The notes under the pieces are model-generated. The model searched no databases. It worked only from the letters and a program-made list of their open reading frames with translations, and was not told the origin of the DNA. DNA of 64,000 nt from Apoderus coryli (lineage: Eukaryota > Arthropoda > Insecta > Coleoptera > Attelabidae), in assembly GCA_911728435.2 (NCBI GenBank), contig OU452211.1, positions 7,174,428 through 7,238,427 of the forward strand, in the 5' to 3' direction. Positions 12,070 to 26,100 of the stretch are shown in pieces; positions within the stretch are counted from its first letter, which is position 1, and the number at the start of each line of letters is the position of its first letter. The position numbers and the translations under genes were made by a program.

Positions 12070-12500
12070 ACTTCTCGGCATTAATTGGGGACAGAATAGA
12101 GCCCTGCGGAACGCCACTCATCAATCCTATCTGCGATATCTTTGCTCTATGGGAAACCATTTGACTACGCTCAGTCGCTGAAACCAATATACCACAGAAT
12201 AGCAATCAATAAACTATGATCAAGCCTATCAAATGCTTTACTGTAATCCAGCAGTACTAAACCCGTCATTTTACCTTGATCAGTAGCCGTAAATAGATCG
12301 TCTGTGACATTAAGCAAGGCAGTGCAACAATTATAATTGTAGCTGAAGCCACCTTCACCTGGTCATCTAGAATTCTTTCAAGAATCTCGCTCATTGTAGG
12401 CAATGGAAAGTGGTCACAGGTCGTAAATCCTTGCAATCTGACGAATTTGATACTTTAGGCAGAGGAAGAACTTAACTAATTTTCCAGATTTTTGGGTACA
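12070..12500 (-). mobile_element. Non-LTR RT remnant
   Basis: On the minus strand, in shifting frames, one can read LDYSKAFDRLDHSLL (RT A-box with catalytic Asp) near 12230-12280 and SGVPQGSILSP (B-box) near 12090-12120, preceded by DLRPLSIACNE near 12410. Frame changes make it a pseudogene. Confidence 0.75.
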
Positions 12501-12543
12501 TTCTTTCGTTAACGAACTGAAGCCTGTGTGGCAACCTGAGGAG

Positions 12544-12756
12544 TTAATTGTTGCAACAATTGAATATTGTAAGGGTGGATTTTTTTCCAGAATTTGGAGT
12601 AATGACATACATTTCACTTGCGCGCTTTGGAATAGACCTATTTACACTCTCTACGAATTCGTTCGTTCTTGGTGAACTTGGTCGCTCCGATTGCGGTTTG
12701 TCCAGTGTTGAAACGGTCTCCTGAAACTTTCTGATTACACACACTTGGAGGAACAT
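12544..12756 (-). mobile_element. DUF4817-type transposase HTH remnant
   Basis: The minus-strand ORF carries FQETVSTLDKPQSERPSSPRT, matching the linker after the helix-turn-helix of DUF4817-containing insect transposases (usual form RLRETGSVLNKKRSGRP). It abuts the RT remnant at 12070-12500, so one element was probably inserted in or next to the other. Confidence 0.45.
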
Positions 12757-13084
12757 TTAAATTATGCAAACCATGATCACTGTAAAATTTCCTCCGAGCT
12801 ACAATCGCCGAATCACAGTTTTTGTAAAATTCCTACAGACAAAATGCGTGGTTCGCTCCTGAAAAGGGCTCCATAGCAACTGAGATAGATTTTTTTAGTC
12901 CTTTTAACAAAAAAAAACATAAAATACAGAGTGTTGCATTTAAAAAAATTCTATGATCTACGATAGATCGTTAGGAGGCAGTTTTAGTTTAGGTCTTTCA
13001 AGTTATCCATTATTTAATACTAATAAAAATTTATTATAATCTTAATTTCTGTCTAAATTACGGAAAATTTGCTCCAAGAAACCT

Positions 13085-13520
13085 TAAAATGTAAAAATAT
13101 ATATGGTGTCACATTTAAAAATCTGGTGTTAAAGTCGGTATTGTTGTGTATTAAGAATCGCTTAAGCCCTGTGATAGGGGTGGACACAACCGCTCAATTT
13201 TCATATATCAGTAGGGGTCATCATTTTGAAGCATTCTCTATTTGCTTTACAGCGATAGGTCACTTTTGATATTTTGCCATATAATTCTCGAGAAAATTGC
13301 GTTTAAAATTTGACCAGTTAGGTAGTTGGAACATATCTTATTAGTTGCATTATTAGAATACAGTTTTCAAAGAGCGTCTTGTAATTGAGATAACAATTCG
13401 TGGAAGAATACATACAGACAGACACACAATACTTTCCCTGTGCGGGAAAGTAAAAAGCTTGGGAAAAGAAAGTGGCAAATAAAGCTGTCCTGGAACCTAC
13501 CAATTATCTAATTCCAAGGA
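13085..13520. repeat. Dispersed repeat, inverted copy at 33.3 kb
   Basis: The sequence from about 13085 to 13330 is matched in reverse complement at 33300-33510. It is followed by a 'catacagacagacacac' run and 'ccctgtgcgggaaag', which also follow the other copy. Non-coding; probably a non-autonomous element. Confidence 0.7.
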
Positions 13521-14075
13521 CAAGTAATAACTTTTTTAAAAAATATGTTTCGTTTATTCGTAAGTCCTAATTGTAAGTCCTAATTTTAAAATTATATTAT
13601 GCTAATTGTAATTCTATTGATTCGTGTAGAAAAATAAAACCGTCTAAAAAAAAAAAATATTTTAGCGGTGTTAAACTAAAAATAAAATTATTTTTATTAT
13701 AACAGAATAATTAACGTGAGTCACCATTTATTTACATACATTTTTATTTATTATAAGTGTACAGCCTTGAATTTGAATTGCATGAAAAACGGTTCATTAG
13801 TGAATTAATTAATGTAATGTAATAAATAATTGTCGATTGATTAAAAAGAATAATAAAGTTATTAAATGGGTTAGATACACAATTTTAAATGTTTAAATTT
13901 CGAAACATACTCGTTTAATCGCGTTGCATATCACAAAAGTAAGGGCTTCCTGAGATGTCCCTCGATTAGCTGATTTGGGTCCACTATTGTTTCTAGTTCA
14001 CAACGTTAATATGTAAATGAACTCGTTGTCTTTGAATTATACATGATTATGATGAAATATTTCTTTTGGTTACAG
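13521..14075. other. Non-coding before the first recognised coding exon
   Basis: AT-rich, no repeats of note. It ends with a pyrimidine-rich tract and the acceptor TTACAG at 14070-14075. Confidence 0.5.
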
Positions 14076-14188
14076 TTCATGATGTTGTGGGGCTAGACAA
14101 CGCAGCAGAAAGTGATTCTGAAGACGAGTGGAATTACTATAAAGGAGAGGAATCGAATAAAGAGAATACACCGCAACCAACACAAGAG
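14076..14188 (+). CDS. Map205-like gene, first recognised exon
   Basis: The acceptor TTACAG precedes it and the donor GAG|GTAACA ends it. It starts with two bases of a codon, so an upstream exon ending in phase 1 must supply the first base and the start. It encodes the acidic segment with DSEDEWNYYKGEESNKENT. Confidence 0.7.
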
Positions 14189-17100
14189 GTAACACACAGT
14201 TGGGCTAGACAAAGAATCGTTCATACGATTTGCTTTTTGTTATTGTTCTACCACATAAATCGATGCTTCTTACATAAGATTATCACTTTGTCCTTATTTT
14301 AGATAGAAAACACTACGTAGAATTGACCGTGTTCTTCAAATACTTCAGAATTTACTATAAAATGTTGCCAAGTTTGTCAGAGTAGACCTTCTTGACATAA
14401 AATGCATTTAAAAATCTTTAAGAAGTTTGACAGTATGGATACAGGACGATAATTATTGATACCGGTTCTGTCACCAGACTTATAGACGGAACTTCCTGTT
14501 CAAGCATCTGGGAATTCAGCAGTCCTGATGTCAATAATGCTTCTATACGATCCCCCAAAAGAAAAGGAGACAAACCATCCGGACCTGTCGTTATTTTATT
14601 TTTTAAGTTTCGTATCAGCTTCAACGAAATCGTCTTCAGTAATATTCACGATTGATATGGTAGAATGTGAAACGACATCGTCATTATCCATCAGGTCGCT
14701 GGAGAAACTCTGCAAAACACTCAACTATGGTTTGAGCTCACTATGCTCAGCATCAGGAAAAAACATTTTTCAGAAACCGACTCAAAATTTGTATTGTAAT
14801 CACCTGCAAATAATATTTTCATTGGAAAGGAGTCTGGACATGTAGTGGTTGCGTTTTTCTTTATAGAGGAAATACATTTACGACACGACCACCTGTAATC
14901 CGCAGGTGAGTGTGGGGCTCAAGCTTGGGAAAGGTGTCCCAGCTAATACCCACTAAAACCTCTCCGGTGAAAGGAACTATCTGATCGCAGATTACTGGAG
15001 AGAAGACTTCTATTCCTCCAGGAGCTCTCCTTTCGTTTCAGAAGACCAGGTACTATAGGTCTATCTATCATCTATTGTTTCTGGTCTCGTCTGCTGCTAA
15101 ATGTGTCTGCTAGTAGTTTGGAACTTCTGACTTCTATAAAGCCTAGGGTCATATTTGGCAACTTGGCCTCTTGAACCTCGTTGCTCGTAGTCCACCGCTG
15201 CTCGCAGAAGTGGATTCTGATGTCGCTCTGCCTTTTCAAAGACGGATGTTGCTCGCTGTGCGAGATGTTTCGTCAAGGAGTTGAGACCTAAATCGCGGGT
15301 GTAGTGCTATTCTGATACCTTGATTGCGTTTATTATTCGATTTGCAATTTATATGGTTAATTGCCTTGATTCGAAGAAATTATAAAGCACACCTGTAAAA
15401 GCAGGATCATAAATAATGTATTCACAATTTGATTGGAAGAACGGAAATCAGATCGATTAACTGTTCAATGTTACATTATGTTTTTAATTTCGCGTCACTT
15501 ATTTGTTTACCGTTTTCTTTAACAACTCTCCTTTTTTGTATTCATTGTCGTGCGTTGCTTTTTTGTATTTTTTTTTTCTTACGTTTACGTGTGGTCTAAA
15601 AACTGGTCTTAACAGAGTTTTGTTTGTCCATTTCGATGAGATTTAAAATTATTCGATTTATATTCTGTGATACTTTTACGATTTCACGCTCTAAATAAAT
15701 TAAAGGACTCTCTTTTTATGTAGATATTTGGAACTTTTGGATATTATCTTTCGAAGATACAAATGATTTACACGCGTTTATTTAAAATTCTCTGATATTC
15801 ATAATTCACAAGTTTTTCTACAATCTTATGGGAAATGGCTAGGGAATTAACAATCAATAGATTAGTGGATTCGTTTTTTGATAACATGGAGTCGTTTTCG
15901 GTGTGAACTGCCAAATTTGAATCAGTCAGTTAGAAACTTCTGTCCAGATGCTCTTCAGTTTTGTAGTTTCAAAAAGTAATTGACCAATTTCTGGATAAAT
16001 CCTTCATCCTTCTCATCGGAAGATTAGAATATAATTTTAAAGTAAACGTTTGTCGCATAAATGACTTGGATTGGATGAGTTGCATCGCTTCTTGAATATT
16101 GAAAGCAAAGTTTTGGTAGTCCTTGTTACTTGCACTCCTGCAACCTTAAAGAAAACACTATCAAATGGTTTACAGATGGCTTCAAAACCAATAAAGGAAC
16201 AGGAGCAGGAATAATGGGGCCTAGCACGAAATACTCAGAATCAATGGGAATATACCTCAGAGTGTGTCAAGCGGAAATTCACGCAATCGATAGGAACTAT
16301 CGGATGTGTAACATCGCCATCCACTCTGATAGCCAGGCGGACATTTAGCGCTGAGTTCATAATAATATGTTGCTCAAAAATGGTGTCGGAATGCTTAAGA
16401 GGTCTTAACGAACTTAGCAAGAATAACAGAGTTTCCCTTGTTTGGATACCGAGACATTCTGGTATCAGGGGAAACGAACAAGCCACCAATAAGTTAGCAA
16501 AAAAGGCAGTGCCAACCCCTTTTGTAGGGCCTGAACCGTTTTGCTGTTTAGGGAAACACACCTACAAGGAGAAGTTCAGAATTAAGGAGGAAACAGACCG
16601 TGGAATACTCTGGCAAAACCTTCCTAGACTGATACACTCCAAGAAATTCCTTGGAAACTTCAACGATGAAATATCTATTGTTCTGTTTGGATCTCAATAA
16701 GAACTGGCTAAGTATTCTTACAGGACATTGTCGCCATAGGGAACATATGGCAGGATTAGACCTAGAAGAGAGCGACGAATGCAAATTTGATGAAGGAGGA
16801 AGAATCTCCTGATCATCTAGTAACAGAATGCGTTGCTATCAGAAGCCAACGCAAGGAACACTTGGGGCATGAAATCGTGCTAGATGAAGTCGTATTGTGC
16901 CTGAAACCAGTCAAGCTACTGGAATTAATAAGAGCTCTAGAACTTGATGGAGAGTTGTAACTTCCAGTAGCTTTAATCTTAATTGTAGGCCAAAAATTCT
17001 TTGATGACTCTGCAAATTGTTCGTTAAATTTCATTATTAAAATGTTGTAATTTTATTTTAGGTTGCCGATCAATCAGAAGACGACAATATGTCCCAACTG

Positions 17101-20100
17101 AATCCGAACGCAGCTGAATTCGTACCAATTTCGCCAACAAGAAGTATACCATCACCAGCATGTAGAGCACTGATTAACGACGAAGTGATTGCGCAATCAC
17201 CAAAACGTTCAAATAATACACCAGTGGATATTAGTGTACCCAATGAGATTGATTTTGAGATAGAGGTGAAGTCACGTCCCAGCGATGTGGATGCGCTAAC
17301 AACGAATGGTCATGATTCCACGGTAAGTGATATAAATCATTTTGTAGATATAGATGTTCCGTGAGTCTTCTCAAATGATTTACACCAGGTGAAGAAATTT
17401 TGTTCCGATAATATGAACCCATTTAAAAGACTTGTAATTGGGCTTTTTAGGAATATTGAAAACTGCAATGTTCATTTTGAAATTTTCTTCAATTTCATTT
17501 TTGTTTAATGTGGTTTTTGTTTTTCAGAATGTTATAAATGAATTAGACCCAATCGAAGATCTACTGAATGGTAGGAACATTGACGAAATACCCGAATTCC
17601 ATCCGGGTAGTACACCACTTAAATCACCACAGCAACTTAATGAGAATGATCTGTTCCATTTCGGACCAAATGCAGCTCCATTTAATACACCTGGCAAATT
17701 ATTAGATCAGTCTGAAACTGGGCTAAGTACTAAAGCAGTGTATGGCGATGAATCTACTGCAACATTGGGTGGATCTTTTATTAGTGATGATTCCCAATAT
17801 CTTGTTGGTGCTAATAAGGAGAATGATCCGATGTCAGCTTCGTTCTATGGTGATAAAGGTAAGATGTTTGATTATTTTGAGTGCTTTCCCAGTATTGGCT
17901 TGGGTTTCTCGGTAATTCTATACTCCAGTGATCTCCTCCTGTTCTTGACCACCTCTGGTATCTTAGTTGGATGGCCAATCCTCGTATATTTTAACTCTGC
18001 CATCCAACATTCTATTCTTGAAAACTAAAAAACAAATTCTCCCAGAGTATCTAGTTCTACTTTAACAATGGTTGGACTGGATCTTTCTAATGAATGACCT
18101 GCAGCTTCTGTTTGATGTACATCTTGATAGTCCTAAAAAAAAACTGAACAGTCAGAGCATTTAGGATTTTACAATTTGTCTGTGGGAGATTTTTCTTCAA
18201 TCTTCAACTGATATGAAGTCATCCATCATTTATGATATAATGAAAATAAATTAACTTTGACAGGTGATTTTAATCCATTTGATCTCAACGAAGTCCAATT
18301 ATTACCGGAAAACATTGACGAGTACTTAAAAAAGGATGATGTTAATCAAACTACAAATGTTGACTCATCCAGTATGTTGTTGGACGATACGATATCCGAT
18401 TTACCGGAACACGATCCACTCGCTCCAAATTCAGTTATCACCGATAATGATGTGGTTTTAACGACCGATTTGGATAAACCTAATGCGTTTGAGGAGAAAG
18501 AATTAGCATCACCCGTCGAACCAGAAAAGGAATTAGAGGACTTGGAGTCGGATAATAAGGAAAATATTATAGAGGATAATGATAGTTTATTGGCAGATTA
18601 TGTTGTTTGTGAACGTTTGGGATCTGTATCGCCAAGGCCGGATTCTGCATCACCTTATCCAGAATTGCAGGTAATTTTTTTTTCAAATATCAAGTTAAAC
18701 ATTTAATCTTTACCATATTCGGTTACAGGAGGTATCTAAATCACCAGTTTCTGCTGTCATTCACTCACCGATACCAGTGGACAATCAATTGGAGTCACCT
18801 CTACCGCATGACAGTCAATCACCAGTAGAAAGTGGTGTGGAATCAGGGAAAGAAACTCCGGAAGTTGTACAAGAAACTGCAGCTCCGGATGCCGTACAAG
18901 AAGCTGCTGATGTCGTTGATGAAGTCCACGAATTGAATGCGACAATGACAGAGGAACAACCACACTTAATTGAATGTTATGCAAGCAACGATGTGGACTA
19001 TGAAAATGTGCAAACGACTGATTTGGATAAACCGATAACTTATGAGGAAAAGGAACTGGCTTCACCTACTAAAGATATTGAGGGTGATATTGAAGAGGAT
19101 TTGGAGACTTGTGTTAATGCTAACAAAGAAGTTGATGAATCAATTTGCGAAAGAATGAAAAATTTAGTTCTAGATGATAAAGTTGCTACTGGTGTTTTAA
19201 ATGAACCATTTATGTTTAATATGTCTGATGTTGAAGCTGAACTCTGCAAGGTACTGTTTAGAGTCTTTCTATCTTCATAGTGAATAAAACTGTATGTGAA
19301 AATCTATTATTCTAGGTATCAGAACAAATGTCTTCAGCAATTGCAGGCAACCTATCACCAGTATGTGATTTTGAACCCCCAAAATCACCGGAATTAGCAG
19401 TGATCACTCCAGAACCGTCAACAATCACAACTGAACCATCAGCTGTCACCCTAGAACCAACAGTTGTCACTCCAGAACCAACAGCAATTACTCCAGAACC
19501 TACAGCAGTCACCACAGAACCATCAGAACCTGTATATATTGTGGACCAAGTTAAACAATCTACAGAAGATTTACTATGTACATTAGATCGACCAAAATCA
19601 CCAGAACCTGAAGTACCTGTAGTATCAGAACCCTCATCCGCTGAAGAATTGATTTGTACATTGGAACAATCAAAACCAAATACATTTGAAGCTGTAGATG
19701 ACTCTGGACCAATCTTATCCTCGTGGTCGCCGAAATCGGTTAGTCCTATACCCAGTCTGGATCAAACGAAACCAAATACATTTGAAGCTGACTCTGAACC
19801 AATCTTATGTAGTTGGCCACCGAAAGCGGTTAGTCCTGAACCCAGTCTGGAGCAAACGAAACCAAATACATTTGAAGCTGACTCTGAACCAATCTTATGT
19901 AGTTGGCCACCGAAAGCGGTTAGTCCTGAACCCAGTCTGGAGCAAACGAAACCAAATACATTTGAAGCTGACTCTGAACCAATCTTATGTAGTTGGCCAC
20001 CGAAAGCGGTTAGTCCTGAACCCAGTCTGGAGCAAACGAAACCAAATACATTTGAAGCTGACTCTGGACCAGTCTTATGTAGTTGGCCACAGAAAGCGGT

Positions 20101-23100
20101 TAGTCCTGAACCTAGTCAGGAACAAACAAAATCACCTGAACCGGAATTTGAGGGACAGGATGATGTGACTTCGTCAATTAAAGATGATGATGCCTCATCG
20201 CCGGTACAAGATGTTTTGTCATATTCAATTGAACCAACAGGATTAGCAGTTGTAGATGAGGAGGTTCGTGATCAGAGCGTTGCAGATTTTGAGGCGGTTG
20301 AGAGGAAAGTGATGCAAGAGTTCCAGCAGCAGGAAGCTGTTGGAGAATTGGTTGAGGAAACAAGGGTAAGTCTTTATTATGTAATTATGTTATAAAAAAT
20401 TGTACATTTCTGGATAGAAATTGTTACGAGAATTTCTCATAAGCATCACATAGTTCCTAAGCTCGAAGGACCATTTTTGTTTAACACTTTATCGATTATT
20501 TAAATTCAAATGAGCAGTTTCGCTGTTTCAATGCTTAGAAATCAATTCACAAAGCCGAAGATCTAATGGTCAATTCTTACACTTGGGAAGAAACATTATA
20601 AGTTTAGACAACCTTAAATAAAGATGTTCGGTTCGATTTTGTACCAGGTTATTTTTGTTTCTTTTAGGACCAACACATCGTTGACAATCAGACAGCGACT
20701 TTAGTTAACAAACCTTCAGAAATCGATATTACAACTGACAATATTGTACCATTGTATGCTGAACAAACAGTATTAGCAACACCCACAGAAGAACAAGCTA
20801 AAAATGCTATAGCTGAAATCGAAAAAGCTGTAGAAAGTGCAGTTGAAAAGAAAGTTGAAGAGATTGTTGAAAGCAAACCAGAGATTGAATCATTGTTGGT
20901 GGAGGAAGAAAAGCCTAAAGAACCTGTTATTACGCAATTGGTATCTGAAGTTATAGACGAGCAACTTAAAGAAGTACCACCGACCAGTGCTGTTGTAACT
21001 GAGAAAGTTGTGAAAAAAGGTGCAGTATCGAAAGCAGGTGCTGCTGCTACGAAAACAACTTCAAAGAAACCTATTGATAAAGTAACAACTAAAGCTGCGG
21101 CAAAAACTAGTACTACAGCTGCGACAAAGACGAATAGTGCATCTGGTGTAGCAGCAACTAAAACTTCGTAAGTTAAGCATTTTTATTTCGAATAATTACA
21201 GGATTTCACATCTTTAAAGTAGAAAATATTCCCGAAGTCTTGATTTTTCAACTATTTTTTTTTAATGTTTGTTTAGAGCTCGCCCAACAAGCACGCATAC
21301 GTCTGCATCAGCGAAAGCTATTCCAGCAGCAACTAAATCATCACCGCGACCAGCTTCAACTAAAACATCGCAAATAACTAAGTCAGCCATTGATAAGAAA
21401 CCTTTAACTAACGGCGATATCAAATCTACAACAACTACAACGAAGTCGTCCACAACATCAACAGTAAGGAAAACAGCTTCAACCGTTTCTAGTAGCTTAA
21501 CAAAAACGACGAGTCATGAATCTAAACCAGCGAGTGCTAAATCCAGTTCAACTAAAGCAGTTGGAAGTCCTACAAAATCTACCAAGACTACTGTTAGTAC
21601 TACGAATACAGCAGCGCAGCGGGTGGCTTCAGCGCGCGCTTCGGCTCCAACTGCACCAAAAACTACTTCGGGTAAGTTACAGTTCGGTCAATTTTCTTTG
21701 AATTTTATAAATAAACGATTATTTAGGTGGTGTTAGCGATCGCATTGTGGGGATCGGGAACGGGTTTGGGAATTTTTCGGTTCTGTGACTGTTTTTATCG
21801 ACGAAATTACTGAGGATGCTGAAGAGTACAATGACATCGGGTCTTTTGGTTAAGGATTGTATTTCCGTCCATTAAAATATATTTTTAATGGAGCACTTCG
21901 TGTCGTGTCGGTTTCCGGAACGTTGTAAGAAGGCAAAGATAGTGCCTTTTTTTAAAACTGGTGATTAAGAGGGGCGTTTGAATACAATCGTTTGCAGACC
22001 TATTTTTGCGCATGGTAGACTCCACTAATACGTATCTGGTAACAAAAATTTTGATAGGGAGTTAAAGAGTAAAGATGGGATTAGGTATTGAAGTATTTTG
22101 AAGTTGAAATATTGGATAGTTAGTTCAAAAACAGAGTTAGAAAATCATCATATTTCGCTTTGCAGGCATAATTTTGCGCATGGTAGTCGCCACTAAGACG
22201 TATCTGCTAGCAAAAATTTTCATAGGGTTTTAAAGACAAAAGATGGGATTAGGTAATGAAGTATTTTCAAGCGGAAAGATTAAATAGTTAACTCATAAAT
22301 TGAGTTCAAACATGGGTAACTTTTTCAAATTTACAGATATATTTTTGTGGATGGAAATCTCCACTAATACGTATCTCGTAGCAAAAATTTTAATAGGGTT
22401 TTAAAGACTAAGGTTTGGATTAGGTAATAAGGTATTTTGAGGCTACAACAATAAATAGTTACTTAATAAATTGAGTTCAAAGTCAGCAACGTTTTCCTCA
22501 TTTTGTGCTATGATTTTAATATTTAATGATGATAATATTACTTTATTACCTAATTTATATATTTAACAATCACTTGTAATTAAAATTGTACGTGAAAACT
22601 TTCTGTATTAGACAATATCCATATATAAAAAAAAAACCTTAAATTTCCCTTCAAATATCCGCCATTTTCTTATAATTTTTTTATACATTTAACCAAGGAA
22701 CAGTTTTAGCGTAGTTGGGACAGCATTGAAGAGATGGCGCTGTTTTTACACAGTGACACAAAAATCTAATGGTTTTGTCGTACTTATATTATTAATATAT
22801 AGTTGTATGTGGCGTGTGTACTAGGAGTAGGGATTATTAACTTTAGCCCTGTACAGTAATATCAAAGAATAAACATCTATGGTAATATTAGGTATGTAGG
22901 TATACCTACTGTTAGAGGATAAATATAATAAGGAATAAAGTAGTTACGAGTAGTTTGTTACGTTAGTTTATTGGAAATAATACAATTATAATAATTATTA
23001 AAATTCTGTTTCGTTACGCAGGTCATATATTTTTGATTTTATTATAACTAGTCGGGAAAGTTTTGGGGTGACACAACTGATTTTTTATGATCTATAGAGA

Positions 23101-26100
23101 GATTACAAGAACTCCCGACTGGTAGTTATTATAAAATTATAAAATACCCTTGGTGGGGGTTTAAATAGCGTTTAAAATTTCACCAATTAGGTAGTTGGAA
23201 CGTATATACAGGGTTATTCACGCCATACTACACGGAATACTGTGGCTAAACTATTTAATTTCCTTAAAGTTTTATTCATGGGATCGATAAAAATGATTTA
23301 GGGCTACATTTTAAAAATATTTTGAGTCTATACAGGGTGTCCCAAATATAAGAACTTAACCATAGTTGTGTTTTTTAAATGGAATGCCCTGTATATGAAT
23401 ACATTTTTAGATTCCCCGTTCAAAATAAACCTAACTTTCATTAAAGCACATCTTACCTAAACCTGACAGTTTTTTAAATATTTAAATTTTAATAAAAATA
23501 TAGACATAATTTGACTGAAAAAATTCACACCTATTTGTTTATTCTTTTTAAGCCAGTCTAGGCATCATCACTTGTTACGCCAAATATAAAAAAATCCCCA
23601 ATACTAAATACAGGATGTCCAATAATATAACTTATATGAATGTAAAGTTTAATTCTAAATAACTTGTTTATTTCAAATGGAACACCTGGTATATGAGGTA
23701 AAAATTAGATGCACAGAGTAATTCTCTGTCAAATATTATAATACTTTCCTATGTTACTCTTGACGTTTTCGTGGAAAATGCACATATTCATAATATTATG
23801 CGAATTTTTAATTGAACCTGTTAATTTCATGTAGACCATCCTGTATTTGATGATGATGAAATTAATTATCTATTGATCACTATAAGGTTTTCCTATAGAT
23901 ATGTCTATTTTTTTTAATGTATGGAAAAAGCACATATTTGTAGTAATAGGAAGAATTTTTTAAAATTATATTTGTCATGTCGGCCATGAGAATTTGACAA
24001 ACCATAATTTAAACAATAACATAATAAATAAATACATTTTTCACTTAAATTAAATAACAAGATATACCTACATAAAAACTGATAATTTTTATAATAAATG
24101 TTCAAAATGATTGGACTCTAGGCACATATGAATCCTTTTCTTAAATCCTTCAACAACTTTAACCTGGTGTAACGCTTCTAAACGCTTCATTTATTTGGTT
24201 CTTCATCTCCTCTATTAAAAAAGTTTTCATTTGCGATAATTTTGTTCCTCGCCCATGTACAAAATTCAACAAGATTTAAAATCAATATTGAAAAGTTCTT
24301 GATGCAGTTGCACTGTGTTTCGGTGGTATCTTTCGTTAAACTGCCTTAACAGTCTCTCGAAGACCGCTTTTTTGGGGTGATTTTGCGCGAGGAGCCTTTG
24401 AGCGTAAACTCGCGATGCCAGTAAAGCGTTTTTGGACCATTCTCCCAGAATAAAAATCATGTCTATTCTTTCTCCTTTGGAATAGGTTCTCATTTTTGAA
24501 TTGAATTAAATCAAATGTCACAGATAAAAAACTGTTTTCTGAAAAATTCTCAACTCTTAAGTAAGAATTTTCAACAGACTATTTGACAGTAAATATCAAA
24601 TTAAAAAAATGTATTCTATCTTCTCAAATTCTCATGGCTGACTTGATAAATATTATATTTTTGAAAATTCTTCCTCTTATTGCCAATATGTGTGCCTCTT
24701 CCATGCAAAATTAAAGATAAGTATACATATCTATAAGAAAACTTTAATTTAACTTTAATTTTTGCATCATCAAATACATGGTGGTCTACATTTTCCAAGT
24801 ATTATAATATTTGACAGATAATTACTTTATGCATCTAATTTTGACCTCATATACTGGGTGTTCCATTTGAAATAAACAAGTTATTTAGAATTAAGCTTTA
24901 CGTTCATTTAAATTATATTATTGGACACCCTGTAGTATTGCGGGTTTTTTATATTTGGCGTAACAAGTGATGAGTGGGTATATTTATCAACCCAGACTGG
25001 CTTAAAAAGAACAAACAAATAGGTGTGAATTTGTTCATTCATATTATGTCTATATTTTTATAAAAATTTAAATATTTAAAAAACTGTCAGGTTTAGGTGA
25101 GATGTACTTTAATGAAAGTTAGGTTTATTTTGAACGGGGAATCTCAAAAATATATTCATATACAGGGCATTCCATTTAAAAAAACACAACTATGGTTCAT
25201 TTCTTATATTTGGGACACCCTGTATAGACTCACAATACCTAATACCCTACTTAATTTTTAAAATTTTTACTGTTAAAATAATCACTGTACCAATCGTAAA
25301 TCAAATAGATAGGTACTATGTTAAACCGCATATTAAACTAAAACTTAATTTTTCTCGAAAATGCAGCATTCTATCATATTGAGATAAGAATACCTCATAT
25401 TTCCTAAGAATGATGTCAGAATTCTCCAAAAGTTAGTGAAAAAGAAGTTTTTATTAAAAATGTTCGTTGATACCCGTTTAGACGCCTAAGTTCGCAATTT
25501 AATTCAGCAGGGTATGGCTAACGAATGCTTCTATTTAGGGAAATATCTTTGACACCTTTCACTCCAATGGCTAAAGGCGCTTTCGCGATACCTTTAAAAA
25601 ACCTATGCTAAGCCGCCATCTTTTAAAAACTATAACTTCTTTCGGAAGCAATTTCGCATTAGAAGTTTGGCGTTGAATTGCCATGAAATCTGCTCTAGAA
25701 TTTGTGGCTTTCGCTTGGTCCATTAGTTTCTGGACACATTGTATACTATTAGGAAAGACACTCTTTGATGCATGAAATAAGCGTCTCATGGTTTTGAAAC
25801 TGACAAACTAAAACAACAGGGCTAACCTAATACATTTTGAAAAACACTGCAAACATACAGGGCGGTCCAAAGAATAGATAAGTATGTATTATGATAGTTC
25901 TGGTTTTTTAAATAGAACACCCTGTATTGGAGTATTTTAATAGTCCCTCAAAAATAACTGGGATTCGTTTTAAGGTGTCATTTACCTATGTTTTACGGTT
26001 TTCACAAAGATCATCAATTTGTGAAAATATTTAAAAATCTTGACTATTTATCGCAAATAAAACCAGTTTTTTTACATTCATCCTTTTTATGTATAATGGT

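Larger units (their letters stand above)
14189..17061. other. Intron with retrotransposon remnants
   Basis: Holds the RT remnant at 14418-14850 and the RNase H remnant at 16130-16960. The stretch 14870-15290 is less AT-rich and looks like an old insertion of unknown family. The stretch 15300-16100 shows nothing recognisable. Confidence 0.6.

Noticed and set aside
19698..20168. 156-codon ORF overlapping the repeat-bearing exon
   Set aside because: It is an out-of-frame by-product of the 90-bp repeats; splice sites and phase support the other frame.
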